Shown here: positions 1 to 10,715 of the stretch, piece by piece | Position numbering within the stretch: the first letter of the stretch is position 1 | How the letters are laid out: the number at the start of each line of letters is the position of its first letter | Assembly (NCBI RefSeq): GCF_020360975.1 | Contig: NW_025408671.1 | Location: forward strand, 5,828,001-5,892,000 | Reading direction: 5' to 3' | Length of the DNA stretch: 64,000 nucleotides | Source: Hirsutella rhossiliensis | Lineage: Eukaryota > Ascomycota > Sordariomycetes > Hypocreales > Ophiocordycipitaceae | Notes under the pieces: model-generated | Seen by the model: the letters and a program-made list of their open reading frames with translations, nothing else | Told to the model about the DNA's origin: nothing | The model's database searches: none | Program-made: the position numbers and the translations under genes

Positions 1-265
1 TAAGGATCTATCTATTAAGATTCTTAATACTATACCTCCTATTTTAACGGATAATACTACTACTATTAAATTAGCAGAAAATCCGGAATTTTATAAAAGG
101 TCTAAGCATATAAGATTAGCCTATTACTATACTAGAACTAGTATAAGAGAAGGGGAAATTAGAGTTTTTTATATTAAATTAGAAGATAATATAGCTAATA
201 TTTTTACGAAGGAATTAAGACCTAGATTACTCTATAAATTTAGAGACGGTCTATCCTTAATATAA
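1..265 (+). mobile_element. Ty1/copia pol 3' end (RNase H C-terminus), RIP-mutated
   Basis: One plus-strand frame reads NPEFYKRSKHIRLAYYYTR, then REGEIRVFYIKLEDNIANIFTKEL, ending in a TAA at 263-265. This is the usual C-terminal tail of copia polyproteins (H-K-R-[ST]-K-H-I ... E-D-x-x-A-D-I-F-T-K), with several residues changed as RIP would predict. The element starts upstream of the window. It is the 3' end of a different copy from the one beginning near 1,195. Confidence 0.75.
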
Positions 266-279
266 GTTCCTAAGCAATT

Positions 280-1140
280 AAAAGGGGGTTTTAAATATTT
301 CTTATACTTTCTATATCTTTCCCTTACTAGGTTTTTCCTTTTTAGGTTTCTTAGAGAAATATTTACTAGGTTTTTATCTATTAAGATTTTCCTAGCAATA
401 ATAGGTTTTACCTTATATAAGGTTATCCTATAAATAATTATTATAACTATAGATTTTTCCTACTATAGGTTTTTCTATTAGTATATACCTAAGGATTTTT
501 TTTCCTAAGAAAGAATAGGTTTTTATATATCCTATTAAGGTATAAGAATAGTTTTCCTATATTAGGTTTTTACCCTATATATATACTACTATAAATAAAT
601 TAGTAAAGAGTATATAAATCTACTCTTTAAGGGAGGCTATAAGGAACGGTGTTCCTACTATAAATAAAGCAGCTATAATATACTCTCCCGATTATATAAG
701 CTAATAAGTAGTATATTAATTATAGATAAAATCTTATCCTATAGAGCAGGAATCGCTCGTTATTTTATATGTTATTATGCATTAAACGGGTTGCCGGTTA
801 TCGTATAATTAGGAATCGAAGGAACAGAGCTAGCTTAGAATGCTAGCTAAGACCTCTTAAGAACACCGGCACGACCAACCTCCTTTAAACACGAATATCA
901 GTAGAACCAAGACACTTCTAGATTCGCTCAAGGTATCACGGAATTTCCTAGTCTCGGGGCTATACGGCAGCCTAAATCTGGTCCCGAAAGGTTCTTCCGT
1001 TTAGCTATAATTGTCTATATAAGACAGCATGTCCGCTAGTAGATAGATTGAGAATTATTAACTTTAATACCTCTTCCACACACTAATACACTACTAATAA
1101 ATTCCGTTGAAAATCCTACCTTATACTCCTTCTTCCCCTC
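280..1140 (+). repeat. Polypurine tract and candidate 3' LTR of the first copia element
   Basis: A purine run (aaaaggggg, about 280-288) follows the copia stop codon, where a polypurine tract and 3' LTR are expected. No partner LTR of this copy is in the window, so the right end is a guess, placed where copia internal sequence resumes near 1,195. The stretch from about 770 to 1,140 keeps many CA and TG dinucleotides, unlike its surroundings. Confidence 0.35.
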
Positions 1141-1194
1141 TATTACGTAGTCTTACGTGATTCCTTAATTTCCTAAAATTCCGCTTTTGCTTAT

Positions 1195-4100
1195 ATACCT
1201 TTAGAGATAGAGGGATATAAAAGGGTAAATTTTATAATAAAATTACCTAATAGGTCTATATAAATTCTTCGACGAAAAAGGTTAGCTTTTTACCCTTAAT
1301 TTTTAATAAGCTTAATTTCCTTTTACTTTCTTTAAGAAGAAGGAATCTTCTAAGATATAACTACTAAGCCTATAAGGCTAGTTTAAAAGAATTAAACGAT
1401 TAAGCTTATTAAGGAAAAATTCGGTTAATTTATTCTTAAATTCCGACCTATTTATAGGAAGGAACTACTTAAGAAGTTAGCTTTCCTTACTAAGAGGAAT
1501 AGGTCTACTATAAAGGACCCTTTTTTAGTAGCTTAAGGAGACGGTCTTCTTTTATATATACGACTTAGTTACCTAGGCCCCCTAGCTTTATATAAGCTAA
1601 GCTAATAATAGGGTATATAAATAAGGGGACTAAAGACTATTAAATATAAATACTATAGCTAAGGAAAGACTAAGAAACGAATTTCTAGATAAACCCCTTT
1701 ATAGCCGGACTAGCTATATAAGGAAATTTAGGTCGACTAGACCGACGTCTTTAGGGATTAAAAAAGCTTTATTAGGGTAATGTTTTTTATAGATGCCTTT
1801 TTAAGGATAGTTTTCCCTTATTTCTTATAGACCTACTTAAGTAAGTATAACTAGTTTGCCCTCTAGGACTTTATTAACTAAATAAAATCCTACTTTAGCT
1901 ATAAAGTAAAGAAGATATAGTTTAACGGAGAGCTATTTATAAAGGATATCTTAAATTAGCTTCGAAAAAGGGGGATTTTACCCCTCCTATTAATACTAAA
2001 TACCTAAGCCTAGAACGGAGGGGTAGAAAGATTAAGGGGTGCTATAATAAAAAGGGCCTATATAATAAGACTTACTATAAGGCTTCCTTATAACCTTTAA
2101 AAGGAAGTTATTAAGACCGCTTATTACTTTTAGAACTAGACCTTAAGGGACTATAGGGGCCTAAGGGACTATAGGGACCTAGAGACCCTTTTTAAGACCT
2201 AAGGAATAGACTAGAAATCTCCCCTTAAGCTCTTTATAAAAAAGAGGGCCTCGCTAGCCTACCTTTATACCTATAGCTATAAGGTATATACTATAACTAC
2301 CGATATATAGCTAAAAAGAAAGAAGAAAAGAAAGCTTAATCTTAAAGCTTTTATTAGTTACCTCGTTACTTATAATTCTATAAATATCTTTTAGATTTAG
2401 ATTCCTTTTTTATAGAAGGTTATTTTAACTAGGGATATAATTTTCGATAAATCTAGCTTCTTTAATAGAAAGAGGGATTAATAGCCCGTCTTACTCTTAT
2501 AACGTTAGCTAATTTAAAAGATCTAAATCCCCCCTTCTTAATAGTCTTAAAAAGAGGTCTTAGATAAGGAAATAAAAGAAGAAACTAATATTAAAGTAGT
2601 TAAAGATAACGTTAACTTTAAAGAAGAAAAAGAAGAAGCTACTAAATTAAATAATCTAGATAAAGAAGGAGACTATAAGAAAGCAGTAGAGCTAGAATAC
2701 GCCTACCTTCCTATGCTTCCTCCTATATAAGAAGAAGATATAAAAGTAGCTTTTTTAGTTAGTCTTCCTATCTCGACCCCTAAGAGGGTAGGAAAGGCAC
2801 CTCTCTTAAAGGATTACTTAGCTGCCTTTTTATCCCTACTTTAAGAAGTAAAGGAAGAAATAGGGCCCGATATAGTTACTAAAGAAGACTAATAACTCCC
2901 TTATTTAGATTATTTTTCGGACTTCTATCTAACGCCTATAAAAGACGGTTCCTATAGAGTATTTATAGTAGGCTAGCTTTTTAAGCTATAGCTATTAGTA
3001 AGGAAGGTATATAAAAGAGACCTCTTAGACTTATTAGTAAACTAAAAGTAGCTAGAAAGACACCCTTTTAAAGACTAGTTTTTCTAGGCTTAAAAAGACT
3101 ACCTAGCCTTATATAAAGAGATAGGGTCTTTTAAAAAGGTCCTTAAGGAAAAGGTAAAAGGAAAATAGGTCCTTAGCTATAAGTAGGTCTTTATCTATAA
3201 GACTAATAAATATAGCTTCCTTTAAAAGTATAAAGCCTAGCTAGTTATCTATAGGAATTAATAGGAAAAAGGGGATCTACCTACTAAGGTAACTACCTTA
3301 GTAGGGATATCTTTTCGGACCCTTATAGCTATTATAGTAAAATTTAACCTTAAACTTAATTAGATAGATATAGTTAACGCCTTTATTAACTACTTACTTA
3401 AGGAAGAAGAATTTATCTATATATACCTTCTACTTAGTTTTTAATAACTAAGAAAGGTTCTATAGCTTAGGAAAGCTTTATATAGATTATAAAGATTACC
3501 CTTTCTTTAGTAATAGTATTTAACCGGTTCCCTTAAAGCCCTAGGCTTTAAGAAAGTCCCTTAGGAACCGTATATAATATAAAAGGGTAAAATTATAGTC
3601 TTCTTCTATATCGATAATATTATCTAAGCCTACCTAAAAGAGGAAGAAGCTACTATAAGGGAGGCTATAAAAGGCCTATAATAAAGGTATAAGATAACTA
3701 AGCTAAGGGAGCTAAAGTAGTTCTTAGGGATATAAATCCTTTAGAATAGATCCTAATAGACTATCTAGCTTACCTAGGACGCTTATATCGATAAGGTCGC
3801 TTATAAATTCCTCCTTAATTCCCTCGATAAGAAGCTTCCCTCTATACTTATATTAAATAAAGAGCTTTTACTTAATCCGTCCTTTTAAGCTAGGGAGTAA
3901 GAAAAACACCGATATTAATAGAAGGTAGGCTCCCTGCTTTTTTTAGCTATTTCTACTAGACCGGATATCTCTTTTATAGTCTCCTAGCTAGCTAAGTATA
4001 ACTAGAATCCTAGCCCTATATACTAAGAAGTAGTAGACTAAGCTATCCTTTATCTCTATTTAATAAGATTATATAGTCTACGCCTAGGAGGGTAGGGAAG

Positions 4101-4939
4101 GAAGAAATTAGCTACCGAAATCTTCTTTTATTTAAGCGATTCGTCCTTTATAGATAACTCCTTAAATAAAAAGAGCTTATAGGGGTATATTATATCCCTT
4201 TTTAAAGGAACTATTGCTTAGAGAGCTTCGAAGTAAGCTACTATTACTACTTTAAGTATAAAGGCAGAGCTACTAGCTCTTTTAAAAGCGTTAAAAGAAG
4301 CGATTTTCCTTAGCCGGCTACTAATATCTTTATAACTATAAATTCCGTCCCTATTAGCTATAGAATACGATAATATATAGACTATACGAATTCTTATAAA
4401 GGAAAATAGTGAGCTATTAACCTAGCTATAGTATATTAATATCTATTAGTATTAGTTATACTAAGAGGTCTAAAAGGGACTTATTTTTATTTATTAGGTT
4501 TTAACGGTATCGATAAAAGTAAACGGTCTTATAAAGCCCTTACTAAAGTAAAAGCTAGCTATCTTTTTATAGTAAATTAAGCTAAAAGACGTTTATAAGA
4601 AGCTATCCTTAGAGGCCCGCTTTAAGAGTCTACGAGAGGAGCTAATAGCCCGTATAAGAAGGTAACGTCTATAGCTAAAGAAAAGGAAGAGGTCTTCCCT
4701 TTAAAGGGCCCCCTATTTAATTAGGTTTCTCCCTTCTAAGAAGGCCCCCTTTCTTATAGGACTTTCCCCTCTTTAGGCCCCTATTCCTTAAGTAGGTCTA
4801 AAAGAGCCTAGGGACCTAAAAGGGCCCCTACTTTCCTTAAGTAAAGGGATAAGTATAGAGCTAAGAACCTCCTCTATACGCTTACTAGCCTAAAGCTATA
4901 TTAGCTATGCCCTTAAGGGGCAGGCTATAGCTAAGGGGG
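1195..4939 (+). mobile_element. Ty1/copia retrotransposon internal region, RIP-degraded, 5' part missing
   Basis: Copia motifs can be read through stop codons. Near 3,360 is a reverse transcriptase core resembling DIVNAFINYLLKEEE. Near 3,590 is FFYIDNII in place of the catalytic YVDD box. RPDISF-like sequence is near 3,960, and ATITTLSIKAELLALLKALK (RNase H) is near 4,240. The segment 1,195 to about 3,515 aligns by eye with 56,180 to about 58,470 in the same orientation. A purine tract at about 4,933-4,939 precedes the LTR. Stops are mostly TAG/TAA, consistent with C-to-T at CpA on either strand. The 5' third, present in the other copy at 54.5-56.2 kb, is missing here. Confidence 0.85.
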
Positions 4940-5433
4940 TATATCGCAAAGCGTAGCTTAATTTTATAGTTCTTAGAGATATCCCTTAGTAAGAGGGACT
5001 AAGGAAGCTAAAAATACCTAGTATAGAAAAAGGAAGAAGGAGCTAAAAAGAGGTATAGAAAGGAGGGTAGGGGTATAAGGGGAAGTAGAAGTAGCGATAG
5101 CTTCCTATAAAGGTAGCGAGAAATAAGACGGATATACCGGCAACGGCTAGAAAAGAGGGGAAAAACTAGTAAAAAGCTCGGTAGTTAAAAGGATATTAGT
5201 AGCTTCTTTAAGTAGGATCTTCTTTATTAATTAAGATGCTAGATAGGTATAAAGAGGGGCGTTAGATAGAGGAAAGAAGGAGAATTAAGGCAATATAATA
5301 ATTACTCCCCTACTATAATTACTGCCCCCGTAAGAATTAAATAGCTCTGCCCTACCTATCCGACCCCTTACTTTTAATTTTACCTTTATATATTTTATAT
5401 ATACTTCTTATATCTCTCTTCGTAAGAATTATA
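4940..5433 (+). repeat. 3' LTR of copia element
   Basis: About 490 bp nearly identical by eye to 54,047-54,531. It starts tatatcgc and ends ttata. Here it follows the copia RNase H region and a polypurine tract, while in the other copy it precedes gag. That arrangement identifies it as an LTR. The terminal TG/CA dinucleotides expected of LTRs are not seen, plausibly changed to TA by RIP. Confidence 0.8.
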
Positions 5434-6464
5434 TTAAATAAGCTTATAAGGTTAAACTTCTATATATCTTTAGTTTAATATATATTAAGGGTAGTTATAA
5501 AAGGTTTATAGTAGTATTCTCCTTAGTCCTTCTTACTATAGCTTTTACTAGTAGTCTTATAAGAGCGTCTTTTATAATTAAGCTTACTAGCTAGTTAATA
5601 GTATACTAAGGGTTAGATATAAAGGTTATAAAAGGGATAATTTATATTAAGGAGGACTACTATAAGCGCTGCTCTTATATATTACGCCTTAGGGGTCTAA
5701 ACTATTTATTATCTAGTTTCTATAGCGGGAGCTATAGTATATTCCCTACTATAGCTAATATAAGGGGCGTAGGGCTAGTCCTTATAGCGCCCTCCTTATA
5801 TTAGTTAGCTAGGGTTATTATTATAAAAGTACTCCTAAGGGTAGTATTATTAAAAGGTTCCTCCTTATCTTAGTTATTATAGTTTAATACGCCCTTAAAG
5901 CTTTATTCTTTTAATAAAAGTAGTTAAGGTAAGGCAAGGGAAGCTATACTATATTAATTTATATAAGGCGTTATTGCTTATAGCTAGTATTACCTTATTA
6001 TTAAAACGTATATTAAGTTATTAATTTATTTTTATAGGCCTTAACGATTAGCTAAGTAAGCTAGTAAGTTATATTATAAAAGTTCTACCCTTAATTCCTC
6101 TAGGTATTATTCTTATTACTAAGGTAGTTAATCTAGCTATCTTTTATTTTTATAGGAACTTAATAGGAAGTTTCTTAGAAATAGGTATCTTTTTAACCGC
6201 TAATAGAAGCGCTATAGTACTTAGGCTTAAATATATTAAAGTTCTACCTTTATCTAAAGTTCCTTAAGTATTTTCTCAATATAAAGGGATTAAGAAGCTA
6301 GGATCTATTTATACGCGAGTAAGAGCTTTCTTCCTAAGACGATATTAAGGTTTATAGGTTAAGGTTAACTTATCCTTTTTCTTATTTCTTTTATCTTTTA
6401 TTCTACTAAATATAAATCTTAGGATAATAAAAATTAAAGGGAATTAAAACTACTACTATTTATT
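5434..6464. other. AT-rich RIP-degraded sequence, no identified element
   Basis: TpA-rich DNA almost free of CpA/TpG with stops in all frames. I could not recognise a protein motif in it. It is probably decayed transposon DNA. Confidence 0.5.
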
Positions 6465-7135
6465 ATATATTAGTCCCTTAATATAAGGCCGGTACTTAAC
6501 CTTACCGTTTACTTAAATTAAGAATAGGTTTAATAAGTAATTAAATAAACTAGCTACTATATATTATTATATATATTAAATATAAGCTAGCTATTAGTAT
6601 TATAAGTTAAAGTAAGAGTAGTAATACCTATATATATTCTTTTTTACCTACCTAAGATTTAGTAGGTTCTCTATCCTCTATATATACTATAGCGAGTATA
6701 AGACCTTACTTAAGGCTTTAACTAAGTAATATCTTAACGTTATAATTATATAATATTAATATAGTATATCTAGCGATATTTCCTAGTACTTTCCTTAAGT
6801 AAGTATAAGTATTTCCTTATAATTTCCCTACTATAATCTTATAGTAACTTTTTAAGGAAATATTAATATAATCGCTAAGAAGCTATTACTACTTAAGAAA
6901 TCTTAGTATATTCCCTATATATTATATTTATAAGGGGAATTCTCTATAAAATATCTATATAATTTATTAGGTTATTATTTCTAGAATTTCTAAGTAATTT
7001 CCTAGAGTTTACCTAGTAACTTTTAGGTTCCTTCTTCTATAAAGAGTCTTAGGGAGTTAATAGTAACTTCCTTAAAGGAAGTAGATATTATTATAGGTAC
7101 CTAGATTATCGATTATAAGGTGTCCTATAATAATA
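6465..7135 (+). repeat. Dispersed repeat, copy 1 (partner at 43,545-44,240)
   Basis: About 670 bp aligning over its whole length, in the same orientation, with 43,545-44,240. Shared blocks include aagttaaagtaagagtagta, the ctatatatactatagcgag stretch and attattataggtacctaga. Differences are mostly TA versus CG/CA/TG, as expected of two independently RIP-mutated copies. No protein motif is visible, so it may be an LTR or a non-autonomous element. Confidence 0.7.
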
Positions 7136-8410
7136 AGGGTTTCTAAGAGGTTAAGGACGCTTTAAGCTACTAGCTTAGTTTAGTTAGTAAGGAGGTCGGC
7201 CGATTTAATAAGTAGCCCTTTTAAGTATAAGGATTACTTTTCCTACTACTTTAAAAGCTTCTTTACTATATAAAGGGCCTTTATTATATAACTATATTAC
7301 TCTTATTTAAAATTAATAGGGCTAATATAGCTAGTTTTTATATAGCCTTATTAAGCTTATTTTAAAGGGTAATAAGGCTAATAGTTAGCGTTAGTAATCC
7401 TTTCTTTAGCTTTAAAATAAGCTAAAAGTCCTCCTTTACGTTTTTCTTAGCTAGGGTCTTAGCTAAGGTTAAGGCCTTAGCTAGGGCTTTAAGTACCTTT
7501 CTTATAGTAACTTTACCTTATAAGCTAGCTTTAAGGTTTCCCTAGGTAGCCTTAAGCTACTAAGCAGCCTTAGGCTATTATAGGGGCTATTATAAGGGCT
7601 ATTAGCGGTCTAGGGTCCCTATAGCTACCTTTTTAAGCCCTTTTATAAGGGTCTTATAAATAAGTTTAATTTTTTAAGCTTCCTTAAGGGCTTAGAAGGC
7701 CTACTAAAAGAAGCCCTAAGCCCGGTCTTTAAGAAAGGGGTACTAAGGCTAGTACTAGGGCTACTACTATTATAAGTATTAAAGTATAGGTTAGGTAGGT
7801 ATAAGGCTAATAAGGCTATTAAGAGTAGCTTTCTTTTACCTCTTAGCTTACTTAAGAAGCTAGTTTAGCTAAAAGTAGCTAGCTTAAGGTAAGGCTAGAC
7901 TAAGCTTAAAGAGGCTAGCTTTAAGCCTACTAAGCTAAGTTAAGTTAATAGTTTAAGTAAGCTCTAAGCTTATTTTATTATCTTTTATCTTAATATATTC
8001 TTAGCCTTAGTCTTAGTCTTAGGCTTTAGGCCTCTCTTTTAAAGTCTTTAAAGGGCGTTAGCCTCTTAAAGTTTCCCTTAAGCGGGCCCTAGCCTCTAGG
8101 GTACTTATTTTATCCCCTAGGTTAAAGAGGGGGGGGGGGGTCGATAGGGCCCGCCTTAGGCCTAGGCCGGGGTCCTAGGTTAGGTCTAGGCTAAGTTCCG
8201 TTAGCGGGGGTTATATATCTTTAGTTAGCGAAGGCGGGAAAGAGTTTTCTACCTATATAGGGGAAAACCTAGCCTAAGTTATAAACTTTAGTAGTATATT
8301 TTATACCCGCTAGTAGCTGCGCGAGGCTATACTTAGGGGGGCGTAATATACTATTCGCGAGGGTTCTAGGCGTATGCTTTTCCGTATTTTAGGCTTAGTT
8401 TCGAAAAGTT
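7136..8410. other. AT-rich RIP-degraded sequence up to the edge of the gene island
   Basis: Low-CpA/TpG sequence with a run of 12 G at 8,129-8,140. No recognised element. Normal composition resumes at about 8,410-8,470, only about 100 bp before the first gene. Confidence 0.5.
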
Positions 8411-8540
8411 AGCCGGAAATACGTGATAATGTTTTTAGAGCGATATATTATATATAGGCTCCGGTACGCGTATCGGATCCCTGACGCACCTCTCCCACTC
8501 CACGACAGCTTCACTCGAACCACCAGCAACCTCTCCCACC

Positions 8541-8576
8541 ATGCGCCGCCGGAGCCATGCCGCCGGGCCGCAATGA
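8541..8576 (+). promoter_or_regulatory. Upstream ATG / short uORF overlapping the carrier start
   Basis: An ATG at 8,541 opens an 11-codon frame ending in TGA at 8,574-8,576. It overlaps the main start at 8,557 in a different frame (gagccATGccg context). If the transcript starts upstream of 8,541, this uORF could reduce main-frame translation. The transcription start is unknown. Confidence 0.35.
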
Positions 8577-9921
8577 CTTTGCCACCGCCTCGGTCCCCAA
8601 CCCGCGCGGCGCCGGCGTCCTTACCGTCATCGTCGCCAACCCCGAGGACCTGCCGGAACGGGCGCCCCGTAACAACGCCGCGACGGCCGCCTCGGCCGCC
8701 GGCGTGAGGGCTCTGAGCTCCCAGCTCGTCGCCTTTTACTTCCGTGCCCCGGCAAAGGCCTTCTTCCGCACCCGCGTCGACTACCTGGCCTATGCGCGCA
8801 CCGTCCACAACGCCCAGACCAGCCGTCTGTGGCAGGCCGTGGCCGACGACCGCTCCGCGTCGCGCCTGTCGCTCATCCTCCGCCACTCGTGGCTCTGGAT
8901 GCGCAGCACGACGCCCGGTGTCTTGACCTCGGTCATCAAGCATCAGGGATGGGGCGTCGTCCCTCGCCAGATCCTGCCGCCCCTCGTGGCCAACGTCGGC
9001 GTCGGCGCCGTCCTGTACACGAGCTACCTCCAGATCCTCGGCCGGCTTCATCCTGAGAGCGCAAAAGCCAGCAAGAGGGCCTATCCGCCGCCGTCGCCCG
9101 CGCATACCTTTGCCGCAGGCTTTCTCGCCGGCGGTCTCCAGAGCGTCGTGGCCGCCCCGCTCGATGCCCTCCAGGCGCGCTACGACCACCGCGACCTTAT
9201 GCCCAGCGACGGCAGCGGCAGGCCGCGGAGCCTGTGGACCTTTGGCGCCGAGAAGCTCCGCGAGATTGGAGTGCGCGGCATCTTTGCCGGATGGGCCCTG
9301 TCGTTCGCAAAGGACAGCCTGGGCAGCGCCGTCTTCTTCAGCACCTTTGAGTATGTCAAGGCCCAGGCCTACTACCGCTTTGTGACCTGGTACTACGGTG
9401 GTCTGGGCCGCGACATCGTCGACGTGCTTGCCATCAAGCACCCGTCCCACCGCCATGCCGAGGACGAGACAATCGTCATACGGCCGCACTACGCCATAGA
9501 GCCCATGTTCCTCCTCTGCGCCGGCATCAGCGCATCCTTCACCCAGCAGCTCCTCCTCCATCCTCTGACGCATTTCCAAGTCAAGCACTGGGATCACCTC
9601 GAGGACCTCGACCAAAAGGCAGCCCGGTACCGCGGATCCACGGCCGTGGCGAGTCCGGACCAGCCGCGACGACGCTGGAGGATGCTGCGCGCCTACTACC
9701 GCGCCTATCAGGAGACGTGGGGGGGATGCGCCGCCGAGGCCGCCGCCGAGGGACAGAGCCTGGGCCGCTGGCTGTACCGCGGCTTCTGGTGGAACGCCAT
9801 CCGCCAGGTGCCAAGCACCAGTGCAGGCTTGATCATTTTCGAGCTGATTCGACGCAAGTATGGGTTCGGCGCGGAAGAGGTGAGGATCACAAAGGACGGA
9901 TATGACATTCTGCTCAGTTGA
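8557..9921 (+). CDS. Divergent mitochondrial carrier (SLC25-like) family protein
   Basis: A single-exon 454-residue protein. It has three degenerate carrier-like repeats. The clearest signature is PLDALQAR at residues 201-208, close to the carrier P-x-[DE]-x-x-x-x-R motif. It is preceded by a glycine-rich helix (FAAGFLAGG) and followed by GIFAGWALSFAKD, resembling the G-x-x-x-x-x-R-G segment. HPLTHFQVK at 335-343 and YRGFWWNAIRQVPSTS at about 407-422 look like the third repeat. It probably sits in the mitochondrial inner membrane; the substrate cannot be inferred. At 454 residues it is longer than the usual 300, with an extended N-terminus and insertions, as in poorly characterised fungal carriers. 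The start at 8,557 has a good context but an upstream ATG at 8,541. The gene begins about 150 bp from a RIP-mutated block yet shows no RIP damage. Confidence 0.75.
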   Translation: MPPGRNDFATASVPNPRGAGVLTVIVANPEDLPERAPRNNAATAASAAGVRALSSQLVAFYFRAPAKAFFRTRVDYLAYARTVHNAQTSRLWQAVADDRSASRLSLILRHSWLWMRSTTPGVLTSVIKHQGWGVVPRQILPPLVANVGVGAVLYTSYLQILGRLHPESAKASKRAYPPPSPAHTFAAGFLAGGLQSVVAAPLDALQARYDHRDLMPSDGSGRPRSLWTFGAEKLREIGVRGIFAGWALSFAKDSLGSAVFFSTFEYVKAQAYYRFVTWYYGGLGRDIVDVLAIKHPSHRHAEDETIVIRPHYAIEPMFLLCAGISASFTQQLLLHPLTHFQVKHWDHLEDLDQKAARYRGSTAVASPDQPRRRWRMLRAYYRAYQETWGGCAAEAAAEGQSLGRWLYRGFWWNAIRQVPSTSAGLIIFELIRRKYGFGAEEVRITKDGYDILLS

Positions 9922-10715
9922 CGGGGCTTTCGTGATTCCGGTTTTGGCGTGTCGGCGTTTCGTGTAGGTTCAAATGGAAATCTCTTCTCGATAGAGTCGA
10001 TGCCACCGGTGCCGAGGTTATAGAGGAGCAGAGCAGTACACATATACAACGAGAATTTAGAGTCGTCGCCTCCACCGACGTGTTTCTATTCGCTGTTCTC
10101 GATCGCGTGGCTTATGATGGTTGACGTGCTGCCTGTCGAGGAGCTCTAGAAGCTGTATTCCGAGCTCAGATAGGAGGAGCTCGCAGCCTACAAATCAGGC
10201 AGATTCCGAAGAGAGGGCCCTCCGGGGTGTCAAGTCATGCCAATCCTGTGGCGGCTTATCATGCTCTCCGCGATGAAGAGCAGGCCATTGTAGCTTTGGG
10301 GACGGCTCTGCAAGTTGGCATGATGAGCTCGATCGGCCTCTCAGTAGACGATTATACTCTCACGCATCATTGCCATCGACATCACGGCCACGAGGGGCTC
10401 TACGCTTCTCTCTCAGCCACACCACTCATTCCCATCGTGAACCAGAGATTCCTGAAAGTCAGTCATCAACTCCTACAAGCCCCAAAGGTACAGAGGCGCT
10501 GCCCCCCGCCGACCCCCTCAACCCTCCGTTTACATGCCATAGGTACACGCAACCTCTCGCCTATCCGACCGGCCCCCTGCCTTCCGTTGCAAGATCCGTA
10601 AACTCCTATTTGCAAAACCCAAAACTACATCCAGATTGAGGCAAAAAGCAGGATCTCGTCCCCCGCCCCCAAGATCCATTCGGCAGGGCCAAACGCATCC
10701 TCCTCCATCCAATCG
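9922..10715. other. Convergent 3' intergenic region
   Basis: About 790 bp between the carrier stop and the Ccr4 stop, which face each other. It should hold both 3' UTRs. Small ORFs here have no recognisable content. Confidence 0.6.

Noticed and set aside
8395..9615. 406-codon open frame on the minus strand
   Set aside because: Antisense shadow of the GC-rich carrier gene. The product is low-complexity and the sense protein has carrier motifs.
10227..10601. 124-codon plus-strand ORF in the convergent spacer
   Set aside because: No recognisable domain, Pro/Leu-rich chance composition, and it lies where 3' UTRs are expected.
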